A program made the translations under genes and the position numbers. Positions 51,537 through 60,995 of a stretch of 64,000 nucleotides of DNA are shown one piece after another. The DNA comes from Prevotella sp. (GTDB lineage Bacteria > Bacteroidota > Bacteroidia > Bacteroidales > Bacteroidaceae), in assembly GCA_017941345.1 (NCBI GenBank), contig JAGAWQ010000004.1:49439-113438 (forward strand), written 5' to 3'. The notes beneath the pieces were generated by a model, which ran no database searches, was not told the origin of the DNA, and saw only the letters and a list, made by a program, of their open reading frames with translations. Within the stretch, counting starts at the first letter, position 1. The number at the start of each line of letters is the position of its first letter.

Positions 51537-52861
51537 AAAAGATATTATCACTCCTATGTACCATCTGCCTGCTCATGGCCTGTAGCGACCATGTAGAGAC
51601 CACATCAGGCGACATCTCTCTATGCCAGGTGGTCATCAGCCTGTCAGGCATCTCCGACAGCAAGTCGGGATTTGAGGTACAGCTACGCAACACCCAGACC
51701 AACAGCATCTTTATCGAGCAGACGAACGCCGAGGGCGCCGCAACCTTCAGCGTCACACCTGGCATCTATGAAGCTACGGCTACGAAGAAAGAACTGGTGG
51801 GGCATAACGTCTATTACATCTACAACGGTACATCGGGCCAGATTGCCGTTCGCAAGGATATGTCGACCCCTGTCAGCATGGAGATGAAAAGGGCCAGAAC
51901 CAGCCAAGTTGTCATCAAGGAGCTCTATAATGGCGGATGCATGAAGGACGATGGCGTCACCTTCTTCCAATACGACAAGAGCTTTATCCTCTATAACAAT
52001 GGCGAACAGGCTGTGTCGCTGAGCAATCTGTGCATGGGTTTCTGTGCGCCAGCCAACGCCCATGCAACCAACAGGAACTACACTGACGACGGAAAGCTGA
52101 CCTACGAGGCTGAGGGGTTCATTCCCTGCTGGAATGGTGTGTGGTACTTCCCCAACACGCTGACCATCGAGCCTTACTCGCAGGTGGTGGTCAACATCTG
52201 TGGGGCCATTGACAATACGCAGACTGTCAGCGCATCCGTCAACTATGCCAATGCCGACTACTACTGTATGTACGACCCCGAGAGTGGCTATTACAACACC
52301 AACTACTATCCCACCCCGTCGGCACTCATCCCCAGCAGCCATTACCTGAAGGCAGTCATCATGGGACTGGGCAACGGATGGCCTTTCAGCATGTCGTCGC
52401 CTGCCTTCGTGGTGTTCCAGACTCCTGAGGGTACCAACCCTCGCGAATACTGCACCAACTCGGAAAACCTCTGGTATAGCGGTGGTGATGTCAAGCAGGT
52501 CAACGCCTGTGCCAAGGTACCCAACGAATGGATAGTCGATGCTATGGAAGTCTTCTCTTCTGACTATAAGGAGGGTAGCCTGAAGCGACTGACTGCCGAC
52601 ATCGATGCTGGCTATGTGTGGCTGACCAACAGACACGGACATACGCTCTATCGCAACGTAGACCAGCAGGCCACAGAGGCACTGGAGGAGAATGCGGGGA
52701 AACTGGTCTATAACTACCAGCTTGGTGTTGACGACAGCACCGACCCCAGTGGCATTGATGCTGAAGCCTCGCTCAAGAACGGAGCCCACATCATCTATCA
52801 GGACACCAACAATTCAACCAACGATTTTCACGAAAGACAAACATGCTCACTCAAAGAATAA
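51533..52861 (+). CDS. DUF4876-like surface lipoprotein, operon 2
   Basis: 442 residues with a lipoprotein signal (MKKILSLLCTICLLMAC, lipobox LMAC). An N-terminal beta domain of about 110 residues (CQVVISLSGISDSKSGFEVQL...AEGAATFSVTPGIYEA) is followed by the family core (VVIKELYNGGCMKDDG, FILYNNGEQAVSLSNL, PNEWIVDAMEVF, DIDAGYVWL, YQDTNNSTNDFHERQ). It starts inside the receptor gene (ATGA overlap) and overlaps the following barrel gene by 19 bp, so the three are translated as a unit. Confidence 0.8.
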   Translation: MKKILSLLCTICLLMACSDHVETTSGDISLCQVVISLSGISDSKSGFEVQLRNTQTNSIFIEQTNAEGAATFSVTPGIYEATATKKELVGHNVYYIYNGTSGQIAVRKDMSTPVSMEMKRARTSQVVIKELYNGGCMKDDGVTFFQYDKSFILYNNGEQAVSLSNLCMGFCAPANAHATNRNYTDDGKLTYEAEGFIPCWNGVWYFPNTLTIEPYSQVVVNICGAIDNTQTVSASVNYANADYYCMYDPESGYYNTNYYPTPSALIPSSHYLKAVIMGLGNGWPFSMSSPAFVVFQTPEGTNPREYCTNSENLWYSGGDVKQVNACAKVPNEWIVDAMEVFSSDYKEGSLKRLTADIDAGYVWLTNRHGHTLYRNVDQQATEALEENAGKLVYNYQLGVDDSTDPSGIDAEASLKNGAHIIYQDTNNSTNDFHERQTCSLKE

Positions 52862-54462
52862 CACCCATCCTCTTCACTGGTATGCTGACATTCCATGTCA
52901 GCCCAACCCCCGCACAGGACTCCCTGCTACTGCGCGACTACCAGTTTGTGAAGCAACAGGACGTATGGCTGACCGGACGCAACAACGCCGCCCTGACGCG
53001 ATTCGCCTCGCAGAACATCGTTGAGGCTGAAGCCGCGCTGACGAAAGGCAACGGCAGCTTTGTCGACTACTACCAGTCGTCGAACACCTTAGAGGCTGAT
53101 GTCCACATCGAGTCTATCTACCGCCTGAATGCCCGTACCGTATTCTTCGGTGCCATCCAATACAATAACTGGAGTGGCAAGGACATGACAGGCTCAGCCT
53201 TCATCGACCCCACACGCAAGCCTTTCAACCTGACAGAAGACTCGCTGACCAATGCAGGCAAGAAGCATCGCGACACCTATAAGCTGACAGGGGGCTTTGG
53301 CATTGACGTCTATCAGGGGCTCTCGTTAGGAGCCCGCATCGACTACACTTCTGCCAACTATGCGAAATACAAGGACTTACGCCATAAGAACAAGTTGATG
53401 GACCTGAGCGTGACGGCAGGTGTCTATGCTCCCGTTGCCGCCTGGCTGAACGTTGGAGCAGACTATAACTACCATCGTAACACGGAGAGTCTGGAATTTG
53501 CCACTTACGGAAAGAGCGAGAAGGTGTATAAGACGCTGATTGACTATGGTTCCTTCATAGGTGCCGTAGAACAGTTCGGCAACGAGGGATATACGGATAA
53601 GACGCGTGAGATGCCGCTGTTCGAGGATGCTCATGGCGGTGCTGTGCAGATAGAGGTGCTACCCATGTCAGGCCTCTCCGTCTTTGGTAGCCTTACCTTC
53701 AGTCATGGTACGGGCTACTATGGACGCCAGTCGCCCTACACCATTACCTATACCAACCACAAGCGCGACATCACCAAGGCCTCGCTCTCCCTCTCCCACA
53801 ACCTGTCCAGTACGTCGAAACATCGCCTCGACCTCACCTTCGCCCAGGAGAAACTGAACAACAAGGCTGAGACCTTCCGGGCACTCACCAATCAGAACGG
53901 AGCCACCTATTACGAATACTATGACCCCACAGAGACGGGCGACAAGCGTTGGAGAGACCTCAACATAGGCTACACCTTGCATTGGGGCATCAATGGCGAA
54001 CTGCCCACCTGGACCATTGCCGCCAACTACCATTGGATGCAACGTCAGCAGCAGGCCTACCTCTTCCCCTACTATCGTCAGCAACAGTTGAGCTACAATG
54101 CGATGGGCATCTGTTGCACACGTAACTTCCTGTGTCAGAAAGGGGTTTGGACTGTTAGCGTAAACGGAGGTTTCCAGAAAGGTAGCGGCGAACCCTTCGA
54201 GGATGGAACGTTTGTCAACCCCAGCAGCAAACAGACTGCTCCTGCTACGATGAATGCGTTCCTTTGGCAGGAATACCAGTACCTGACTGCCGCCCAATAC
54301 ACCATCGGACTGGCTGTCAAATATGCCTTCATCTTCCCGGGAACTCGCCTCAAGACTCACTGCAGAGCCTCCGTTGACCATCGCAAAGCCAACGAACTGT
54401 TCAGCGAATATGGAGGCAAGCGTCATACCACCTACGGCATAGCCATTGGATGTACATTCTAA
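52843..54462 (+). CDS. DUF6850-like outer-membrane beta-barrel protein, operon 2
   Basis: 539 residues. A short signal sequence (MLTQRITPILFTGMLTFHVSPTPAQ) is followed by the family opening YQFVKQQDVWLTGRNNAALT, then many barrel-like strands (FFGAIQYNNWSGKDM, LSLGARIDYTSANYAKY, LGINGEL-type turns), ending HTTYGIAIGCTF. It is a paralogue of the 42.2 kb barrel. The ATG lies 19 bp inside the lipoprotein gene; the next possible ATG (MLTFHVSP) would shorten the signal peptide. Confidence 0.78.
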   Translation: MLTQRITPILFTGMLTFHVSPTPAQDSLLLRDYQFVKQQDVWLTGRNNAALTRFASQNIVEAEAALTKGNGSFVDYYQSSNTLEADVHIESIYRLNARTVFFGAIQYNNWSGKDMTGSAFIDPTRKPFNLTEDSLTNAGKKHRDTYKLTGGFGIDVYQGLSLGARIDYTSANYAKYKDLRHKNKLMDLSVTAGVYAPVAAWLNVGADYNYHRNTESLEFATYGKSEKVYKTLIDYGSFIGAVEQFGNEGYTDKTREMPLFEDAHGGAVQIEVLPMSGLSVFGSLTFSHGTGYYGRQSPYTITYTNHKRDITKASLSLSHNLSSTSKHRLDLTFAQEKLNNKAETFRALTNQNGATYYEYYDPTETGDKRWRDLNIGYTLHWGINGELPTWTIAANYHWMQRQQQAYLFPYYRQQQLSYNAMGICCTRNFLCQKGVWTVSVNGGFQKGSGEPFEDGTFVNPSSKQTAPATMNAFLWQEYQYLTAAQYTIGLAVKYAFIFPGTRLKTHCRASVDHRKANELFSEYGGKRHTTYGIAIGCTF

Positions 54463-54493
54463 ACAACATCCCATGAGACTACGGCTCATTGCT

Positions 54494-54560
54494 GACGAGG
54501 TTACGGCTCACTACTGACGAGACGTAACCTCGTCGGCAGTGAGCCGTAACCTCGTCTTTT
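54494..54560. terminator. Large bidirectional hairpin between the second TonB operon and asd
   Basis: Perfect 19-bp arms GACGAGGTTACGGCTCACT / AGTGAGCCGTAACCTCGTC, with an inner GACGAG / CTCGTC pair, then TTTT. The left arm is preceded by a partial extra copy (ACGGCTCATTGCTGACGAG from 54481). Both flanking genes end here. Confidence 0.85.
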
Positions 54561-54571
54561 CTTACATTACA

Positions 54572-55585
54572 TTACTTTACATCTCCCACTTTAATCAGGT
54601 ACTCGCCAATCTGAACGGCGTTCAGGGCAGCACCCTTGCGAATCTGGTCGCCACTGAGCCAGAAGGTCAGACCGTTCTCGTCGCTCAGGTCCTTGCGTAC
54701 ACGGCCTACGAAGACATCGTCCTTGCCGGCAGTATCCAGCGGCATAGGATAGGTCAGCGTGCTGGGGTCGTCGACCAGCGTACAGCCAGGAGCGGCAGCG
54801 ATAGCCTGCTGAGCCTCCTCTACGCTGATAGGACGCTCGGTCTCAATCCACACACTCTCAGAGTGAGAGCGCAACGAGCTGACACGTACACACATCGCTG
54901 AGCACTTGGCATCGGTATGCATAATCTTCTGCGTCTCGTTGTACATCTTCATCTCCTCCTTCGTATAGCCATTGGGCTGGAACACGTCAATCTGGGGAAT
55001 CACGTTATAAGCCAGCTGATGCGGGAACTTCTTGATGGTCTTCACCTCGCCGTCCTCTACCATCTCCTTATACTGCTGCTGAAGCTCAGCCATAGCGGCA
55101 GCACCGGCACCAGAAGCACTCTGATAAGAAGAAACATGAATGCGCTTGATGTGCGAGATATTCTCCAAGGGCTGCAGCACGACCACCATCATGATTGTCG
55201 TGCAGTTAGGGTTGGCAATGATGCCGCGGGGACGCTTCAGCGCATCCTCAGCATTACACTCAGGAACAACCAAGGGCACATCGTCGTCCATACGGAAGGC
55301 ACTTGAGTTGTCAATCATCACAGCACCATACTTCGTGATGGTCTCTGCAAACTCCTTCGACGTGCCGGCACCTGCTGAGGTGAAGGCGATGTCGATATCC
55401 TTGAAGTCATCGTTATGCTGAAGCAGCTTGACGGTCAGCTCCTTGCCACGGAAGGTATATTTTGTACCAGCACTACGCTCAGAACCAAACAACACCAATT
55501 CATCCATCGGGAAATTTCTCTCGTCAAGGAGTCTCAGAAACTCCTGACCTACGGCACCTGAGGCACCCACAATTGCAACTTTCAT
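54572..55585 (-). CDS. asd: Aspartate-semialdehyde dehydrogenase
   Basis: Reduces aspartyl phosphate to the semialdehyde for lysine, threonine, methionine and diaminopimelate synthesis. From the ATG at 55585 the product has 337 residues: [20 protein letters not shown] for NADP binding, [11 protein letters not shown] with the catalytic cysteine, [13 protein letters not shown], and [14 protein letters not shown] with the histidine region. An open frame runs further upstream, but the Rossmann start fixes the ATG; TAATTTTG at 55621-55628 lies just before. Confidence 0.96.
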   Translation of the reverse strand: MKVAIVGASGAVGQEFLRLLDERNFPMDELVLFGSERSAGTKYTFRGKELTVKLLQHNDDFKDIDIAFTSAGAGTSKEFAETITKYGAVMIDNSSAFRMDDDVPLVVPECNAEDALKRPRGIIANPNCTTIMMVVVLQPLENISHIKRIHVSSYQSASGAGAAAMAELQQQYKEMVEDGEVKTIKKFPHQLAYNVIPQIDVFQPNGYTKEEMKMYNETQKIMHTDAKCSAMCVRVSSLRSHSESVWIETERPISVEEAQQAIAAAPGCTLVDDPSTLTYPMPLDTAGKDDVFVGRVRKDLSDENGLTFWLSGDQIRKGAALNAVQIGEYLIKVGDVK

Positions 55586-55620
55586 CTTACCTTTTTCTAA
55601 TATAGTTCGAATTTTGGCTG

Positions 55621-55628
55621 CAAAATTA
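55621..55628 (-). promoter_or_regulatory. TAATTTTG -7 element for asd
   Basis: Minus-strand match to TAnnTTTG, 36 bp upstream of the ATG at 55585. Confidence 0.5.
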
Positions 55629-55671
55629 CAAAAAATCCGCGTAATCCGTGTCATCCGTGCCAAAAAATTAG

Positions 55672-55679
55672 TACCTTTG
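55672..55679 (+). promoter_or_regulatory. TACCTTTG -7 element for the cation antiporter gene
   Basis: Ends only 8 bp before the ATG at 55688, so the mRNA should have almost no leader. Confidence 0.55.
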
Positions 55680-55687
55680 CAAACAAT

Positions 55688-57814
55688 ATGACGCTATTGA
55701 CCGCTTATTTCCCTATACAAAGCCCCACGCTCATCTTCTGTGTGGTGCTGCTCATCATCCTGTTTGCCCCGATTATCATGGGTAAGCTGCGTATTCCGCA
55801 CATCATCGGAATGGTGTTGGCGGGGGTGCTGATAGGCGAGCACGGACTGAACATCCTGACACGCGACTCGTCGTTCGAGCTGTTTGGCAAGGTGGGCTTG
55901 CTGTATATCATGTTCCTGGCAGGTCTGGAGATGGATTTGGAGAGTGTGAAGAAGAACTCGCGCCGCTTCCTGTTCTTTGGTTTGCTGACGTGTATGATTC
56001 CCCTGCTGCTGACCTATATCATGGCCATGTGGCTGCTGGACTATTCGTCGACAGCATCGTTCCTCTTAGGATGTATCATGGCGTCGAACACACTGATAGC
56101 CTACCCCATCATCAGCCGCTACGGATTGCAGCGTAACTCCAGCGTGATGCTCAGCGTGGGGTCGTCGATGCTGTCACTGTTTATGGCACTGCTGATGCTG
56201 GCGGCCTTGGCTGCTGCCTATGGCGAGGATGTAGGCTTCGGGTTCTGGATACTCTTCCTGCTGAAGTTCATCATCTTCTGTGCCGTCAGCATCTGGCTGA
56301 TTCCGAAGATGACACGCTATTTCCTGCGCCGCTACAGCGATGCCGTGATGCAGTTTATCTTCGTGCTCGCCGTGATGTTCCTGTCGGCAGCCTGTTCTGA
56401 GGCGGTAGGTGTAGAGGGCATCGTAGGAGCCTTCATCGCCGGTCTTATATTAAATAGGTATATCCCCCATGTCTCACCACTGATGAACCGCATCGAGTTC
56501 ATTGGCAACGCGCTGTTCATCCCCTATTTCCTGATTGGTGTGGGCATGCTCATCAATGTAGGCTCGTTGTTCGAAGGACGTCGCATGCTGACTGTTGTAG
56601 CACTGATAGCCTTCTTCGGAACCTTTGGAAAGGCCGTTGCCGCCTACCTGTCGAGTCTGCTGTTCCGCTTGCCTAAGTCTGCAGGCCACATGATGTTTGG
56701 TCTGACGTGTGCTCATGCCGCCGGTGCCATCGCGATGGTGATGGTGGGCATGCGACTGGAGGTCAGTCCGGGTGTCTATCTGGTCAACAACGAGATGCTG
56801 AATGGTGTCGTCATCATGATACTCATCACCTGTATCATCTCGACCCTGATGACAGAGAAGGCCGCCCAACAGATTATCCTTTCCAACAACGAACAGCTGG
56901 CAGCCAACTCCCAGCAAGAAGACGACGAGAAAATACTACTCTGCGTCAAATATCCTGAGATTGCGCCCCAGCTGCTGGAGCTGGCCATCATGGTACGTAA
57001 CCAGCAACTGAATCGCGGACTGGTAGCGCTCAACGTGGTGTACGATGACAATAATGCGGCAAAACACCGTGAACAGGGTCTGCAACTGTTGGAAACCCTG
57101 CAGCAACGCGCCAGCTCGGTAGAAGTCATGATGCAGACGCAGGTCCGTCTGGCTACGAATATCGCCAATGGCATCAAGCACGCGTTCCGCGAGTTTGGCG
57201 CTTCAGAGATTATCATGGGAATGCATGTCCACACGGAGATAAACCCCAAGTTCTGGGGTGACTTCATCCAGAGTCTGTATAACGGTCTGAACCGTCAGAT
57301 TGTGCTGACACGCTTCGTACAGCCGCTGAACACGCTACGCAGAATACAGGTGGTTGTTCCTTCCCGGGCAGAGTTCGAGCCTGGCTTCCATCGCTGGCTG
57401 GAGCGGTTAGCCCGTATGGCCAGCAATCTGGACTGTCGCATCCAGTTTCATGGACGTGAGGAATCGCTACAGCTGATTCGGGAGTATATCAACCTCCAAC
57501 ACTCCAGCGTGCGTGCTGAATATACCTATATGGCGCATTGGAACGAGCTGCCCCGACTGGCAGAGCAGATTAGCGAAGACCACATGTTCGTCGTCATCAC
57601 TGCCCGTAAAGGTACCATCTCGTACAAGACAGCGCTCGACCGTCTGCCTAACGAGCTGCAAGAGCACTTCGCAGGCAAGAACCTCATGATTATCTTCCCC
57701 GACCAGTACGGCGAGCAGAAGGAGGAGAGCATGACCTTCACGGCTGCTCAGCACCAGGAGGAGAGCAGTATCTACGATACCATTCTACAATGGATTAACA
57801 AGCATAAGAAATGA
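55688..57814 (+). CDS. CPA2-family cation:proton antiporter (Kef-type)
   Basis: 708 residues. Residues about 10-395 are twelve or so membrane helices ([56 protein letters not shown]), typical of Na+/H+ or K+/H+ antiporters of the CPA2 group. The C-terminal 300 residues form two universal-stress-protein-like cytoplasmic domains ([43 protein letters not shown]), probably regulatory nucleotide-binding. It overlaps the following ATPase gene by 4 bp. Confidence 0.9.
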   Translation: MTLLTAYFPIQSPTLIFCVVLLIILFAPIIMGKLRIPHIIGMVLAGVLIGEHGLNILTRDSSFELFGKVGLLYIMFLAGLEMDLESVKKNSRRFLFFGLLTCMIPLLLTYIMAMWLLDYSSTASFLLGCIMASNTLIAYPIISRYGLQRNSSVMLSVGSSMLSLFMALLMLAALAAAYGEDVGFGFWILFLLKFIIFCAVSIWLIPKMTRYFLRRYSDAVMQFIFVLAVMFLSAACSEAVGVEGIVGAFIAGLILNRYIPHVSPLMNRIEFIGNALFIPYFLIGVGMLINVGSLFEGRRMLTVVALIAFFGTFGKAVAAYLSSLLFRLPKSAGHMMFGLTCAHAAGAIAMVMVGMRLEVSPGVYLVNNEMLNGVVIMILITCIISTLMTEKAAQQIILSNNEQLAANSQQEDDEKILLCVKYPEIAPQLLELAIMVRNQQLNRGLVALNVVYDDNNAAKHREQGLQLLETLQQRASSVEVMMQTQVRLATNIANGIKHAFREFGASEIIMGMHVHTEINPKFWGDFIQSLYNGLNRQIVLTRFVQPLNTLRRIQVVVPSRAEFEPGFHRWLERLARMASNLDCRIQFHGREESLQLIREYINLQHSSVRAEYTYMAHWNELPRLAEQISEDHMFVVITARKGTISYKTALDRLPNELQEHFAGKNLMIIFPDQYGEQKEESMTFTAAQHQEESSIYDTILQWINKHKK

Positions 57815-58470
57815 TAGAGATAAAAGGCATTAAAAAGAGTTTTGGCACGCTTGAGGTGCTGAAAGGTATTGACCTCACCATCAACAAGGGCGAGATAATT
57901 AGTATTGTTGGTCCAAGCGGTGCTGGTAAGACGACACTGCTGCAAATCATCGGTACGCTGGACCGCCCTGACAGCGGTACGGTATGTATCGATGGCATTG
58001 ACACCACCCAGCTCTCGCAGAAGAAGCTCTCCGACTTCCGCAACCAACATATTGGCTTCGTCTTCCAGTTTCATCAGCTCCTGCCTGAGTTCACGGCATT
58101 GGAGAACGTGATGATACCTGCCTATATCGCAGGCACGCCCAACAAAGAAGCCCGCCGCAGGGCTGACGAGCTGCTTCAGTTTATGGGACTGACAGACCGT
58201 GCCAGCCATAAGCCCAACGAGCTGTCGGGAGGTGAGAAACAACGCATTGCCGTAGCGCGTGCCTTGATGAACAACCCTGCCGTTATCCTGGCTGATGAAC
58301 CCAGTGGCTCGCTGGATTCAAAAAATAAAGAAGAGCTGCATCAGCTCTTCTTTAACCTACGTGACCAGTTTGGTCAGACCTTCGTCATCGTGACCCACGA
58401 TGAGCAGCTGGCGACCATTACCGACAGGACCATTCACCTCAAAGACGGACTTATCGTCGACCTCGGTTAG
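57811..58470 (+). CDS. ABC transporter ATP-binding protein, LolD/MacB type
   Basis: 219 residues with Walker A GPSGAGKT (34-41), Q-loop [12 protein letters not shown], signature ELSGGEKQR, Walker [13 protein letters not shown] and the H-loop VTHD. The [18 protein letters not shown] pattern is that of LolD, the ATPase that drives lipoprotein release from the inner membrane. No permease follows; the next gene is convergent, overlapping by 4 bp, so the membrane partner must be elsewhere. Confidence 0.88.
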   Translation: MIEIKGIKKSFGTLEVLKGIDLTINKGEIISIVGPSGAGKTTLLQIIGTLDRPDSGTVCIDGIDTTQLSQKKLSDFRNQHIGFVFQFHQLLPEFTALENVMIPAYIAGTPNKEARRRADELLQFMGLTDRASHKPNELSGGEKQRIAVARALMNNPAVILADEPSGSLDSKNKEELHQLFFNLRDQFGQTFVIVTHDEQLATITDRTIHLKDGLIVDLG

Positions 58471-59393
58471 AAAATACGTCCTACCAAGCGGAAGTTCAGC
58501 ACGGGATATACCGAGATTTTCGATATCGTCTTCAGCACCTTACCCGCGTCGTCGCCTGCATTTTCAGCGTCAATTTTCTCACTCTGATAAGTTCCCGCCG
58601 TCTTGTTATAAGTAGGCACATACACCTCCGGCTTACCCCAGAACTGAACACCCAAGTCAAACTGGCAGCCAATACGTCCCTTAGGAACAGAACGGCCAAA
58701 ACCGAGACCCAGGTAAGGACGGAAGCTGTTTACCTTGGCATAGGCCTTCACATCACCATTATCTGCCGGATTAGGAGTTACGAAGTAGTCACCCAACTCT
58801 GCTCCAATCATCTTCAGGTTATACTGGTTAACCACCTGCTTCACATTAGGGTCAGCAGTAGCGCTGTTGGCATTGATGATGGCGCTGTTGTAGGCCGTAA
58901 TTGGTGCCAAGAAGCCCTCTTCTTTGTTGGTGACAGTGATAACCTCCGATGGTCCGAAGTAAGCACCGACGGTTACGCGGAAACTGGTTCCAAAGGGATG
59001 AACATCAATCAGGAAGTGACCTGTCGTGTTGTTCAACTTTCCATAGGTATCCAGTCTGTTAGGCAGATTACCGCCAGGATACTGCGAGAGGTCAACTGTC
59101 TGCATGCCAGCAGCTGCCAGCCTCCTGTTCAGTTCTGTAATCTCGTTAGTCAACTGCGACACCTGCTTGTTAGCATCCTCGGTCTTCAGGTTAAATCCCT
59201 TGCTAACCTTGATTTTTGGCATGATGTCCACACCAGCCCGGACGCCTACCCATTTATTAAAGGTTGCAGAGGCATCAATGTCAATACCTGTGGTTCCTAC
59301 ACCAATACCAAATCCCAAATGGGGGTCAAAGCTCTGTGCGGCAACGCCAAGACTCAGTAGCATAAAGCCACAAACAATCAGTAATTTCTTCAT
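58467..59393 (-). CDS. Outer-membrane protein of unknown function
   Basis: 308 residues with a signal peptide ([20 protein letters not shown]). The first mature strands ([33 protein letters not shown]) and the last ([44 protein letters not shown]) are barrel-like. Between them, about 75-105, is a short coiled coil ([19 protein letters not shown]). This insertion in a small barrel is unusual. TATCTTTG at 59432-59439 is its promoter. Confidence 0.75.
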   Translation of the reverse strand: MKKLLIVCGFMLLSLGVAAQSFDPHLGFGIGVGTTGIDIDASATFNKWVGVRAGVDIMPKIKVSKGFNLKTEDANKQVSQLTNEITELNRRLAAAGMQTVDLSQYPGGNLPNRLDTYGKLNNTTGHFLIDVHPFGTSFRVTVGAYFGPSEVITVTNKEEGFLAPITAYNSAIINANSATADPNVKQVVNQYNLKMIGAELGDYFVTPNPADNGDVKAYAKVNSFRPYLGLGFGRSVPKGRIGCQFDLGVQFWGKPEVYVPTYNKTAGTYQSEKIDAENAGDDAGKVLKTISKISVYPVLNFRLVGRIF

Positions 59394-59431
59394 AATTTAT
59401 TCAGTATTATAAGTTAATAGTTTTACAAGCG

Positions 59432-59439
59432 CAAAGATA
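59432..59439 (-). promoter_or_regulatory. TATCTTTG -7 element for the outer-membrane protein gene
   Basis: Minus-strand match, 38 bp upstream of the ATG at 59393. Confidence 0.55.
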
Positions 59440-59441
59440 AA

Positions 59442-59489
59442 TAAAAAAAAGATATGTTCCAAACTTTTAGGAAGAAATTTGGAACATAT
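59442..59489 (-). terminator. Terminator of asnS
   Basis: Perfect 12-bp stem ATATGTTCCAAA / TTTGGAACATAT, 23 bp past asnS on the minus strand, followed by a run of T (plus-strand A at 59443-59450). Confidence 0.85.
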
Positions 59490-59511
59490 TTGGTAGTAAA
59501 TCGAAAAAACG

Positions 59512-60957
59512 TTAGAATTCCGCGCTCTTCGGGGTACGTGGGAACGGGATGACGTCGCGGATGTTCTGCATGCCTGTGACGAACAGGATGAGGCGTTCGA
59601 AGCCTAATCCGAAGCCGGCATGCGGACAGCTACCCCACTTACGGGTATCGATATACCACCACAGGTGGGTCATATCCATCTCACGACGCTTGATTTCTGC
59701 CATCAGCTTGTCGTAGCTCTCCTCACGGACTGAGCCACCGATAATCTCACCAATCTGTGGGAACAGCACGTCGGTGCCTTGCATCGTAGGACCAGGGGCC
59801 ACGGCTCCCTTGTAACCGATAGAGTGCTCGTCAGTTCCGCTGACGAGTTCATTCTGCTTCATATAGAATGACTTGAAAGCGCGCGGATAGTCCGTCATGA
59901 TGACGGGCTTCTTAAAATGTTCCTCCACGAGGTAACGCTCGTGCTCAGAAGCCAGGTCGTCACCCCAGTTGCAGGGGAACTCAAACTTCTTACCCTTCTT
60001 GATAGCCTCCTGCAGGATGTTGATACCCTCGGTGTAGGGAAGTCGGACAAAATCCGACTTGACAGTGCCTTCCAGACGCTCTATCAGCGTCTTGTCAATC
60101 ATCTGGTTCAGGAACTGCAGGTCGTCCTTACAATTATCCAGCGCCCAGCGGACACAGTACTTGATGAAGTCTTCTTCGAGGTCCATCAGCTCTTCCTGGT
60201 CGAGGAAGGCCACCTCAGGCTCCACCATCCAGAACTCGGCCAGGTGGCGGGGCGTATTCGAGTTCTCAGCACGGAACGTAGGACCAAAGGTATAGATGGC
60301 ACCCAGTGCCGTAGCACCCAGCTCACCCTCTAATTGTCCGCTGACGGTCAGTGAGGTCTGCTCGCCAAAGAAATCGTCATCATAGATAATCTTTCCCTCT
60401 TCGTCCTTCTTCAGGTCGTAGAGGTTCTTGGTCGTTACCTGGAACATGTTACCTGCTCCCTCACAGTCGCTGGCGGTAATCAGCGGCGTGTGGAAATAGA
60501 AGAAGCCATGCTCGTGGAAATAGGTGTGGATAGCCATCGCCATGTTGTGGCGGATACGCATCACAGCACCAAAGGTATTGGTACGCAGACGCATGTGGGC
60601 ATTCTTGCGCATCACCTCAAACGACTGACCTTTCTTCTGCATCGGATAGGTATTGTCGCACAGTCCATAGATTTCCAGCTGAGTAGCCTGAATCTCACTG
60701 CTCTGTCCGGCACCCTGGCTCTCCACCAGTGTACCGACGGCGCAGATACAAGCACCTGTGGTGATGTCTTTCAGCAACTGCTCATCAAACTTCGCAGGGT
60801 CAACGACCACCTGCACATTCTTGATGGTCGAACCATCGTTCAGGGCAATGAAGTCTACTGCCTTTGAGCTGCGGTGCGTACGCACCCAACCCTTCACACA
60901 GACTTCCTTACCATATTCCGTGCTCTGCAGCACATCAATTATCTTTGTTCTTTTCAT
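59512..60957 (-). CDS. asnS: Asparaginyl-tRNA synthetase
   Basis: 481 residues. The N-terminal OB-fold anticodon domain ([25 protein letters not shown]) is followed by a class II core with motif 2 [25 protein letters not shown] and motif 3 [17 protein letters not shown]. Charges tRNA-Asn with asparagine in the cytosol. Presence of asnS means no need for the transamidation route for Asn. Confidence 0.97.
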   Translation of the reverse strand: MKRTKIIDVLQSTEYGKEVCVKGWVRTHRSSKAVDFIALNDGSTIKNVQVVVDPAKFDEQLLKDITTGACICAVGTLVESQGAGQSSEIQATQLEIYGLCDNTYPMQKKGQSFEVMRKNAHMRLRTNTFGAVMRIRHNMAMAIHTYFHEHGFFYFHTPLITASDCEGAGNMFQVTTKNLYDLKKDEEGKIIYDDDFFGEQTSLTVSGQLEGELGATALGAIYTFGPTFRAENSNTPRHLAEFWMVEPEVAFLDQEELMDLEEDFIKYCVRWALDNCKDDLQFLNQMIDKTLIERLEGTVKSDFVRLPYTEGINILQEAIKKGKKFEFPCNWGDDLASEHERYLVEEHFKKPVIMTDYPRAFKSFYMKQNELVSGTDEHSIGYKGAVAPGPTMQGTDVLFPQIGEIIGGSVREESYDKLMAEIKRREMDMTHLWWYIDTRKWGSCPHAGFGLGFERLILFVTGMQNIRDVIPFPRTPKSAEF

Positions 60958-60984
60958 TTTTCACTTTTCACTATTAACTTTTCA

Positions 60985-60995
60985 CTAGCGAAGCG
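60985..60995 (+). repeat. CTAGCGAAGCG tag after a simple repeat
   Basis: Between asnS and rluB the sequence TTTTCACTTTTCACTATTAA and CTTTTCA lead into CTAGCGAAGCG, the same 11-mer that ends the repeat inside fmt (34740-34750). Confidence 0.5.

Noticed and set aside
51683-52789. 368-residue minus-strand frame opposite the DUF4876 lipoprotein
   Set aside because: Antisense shadow; no recognisable features.
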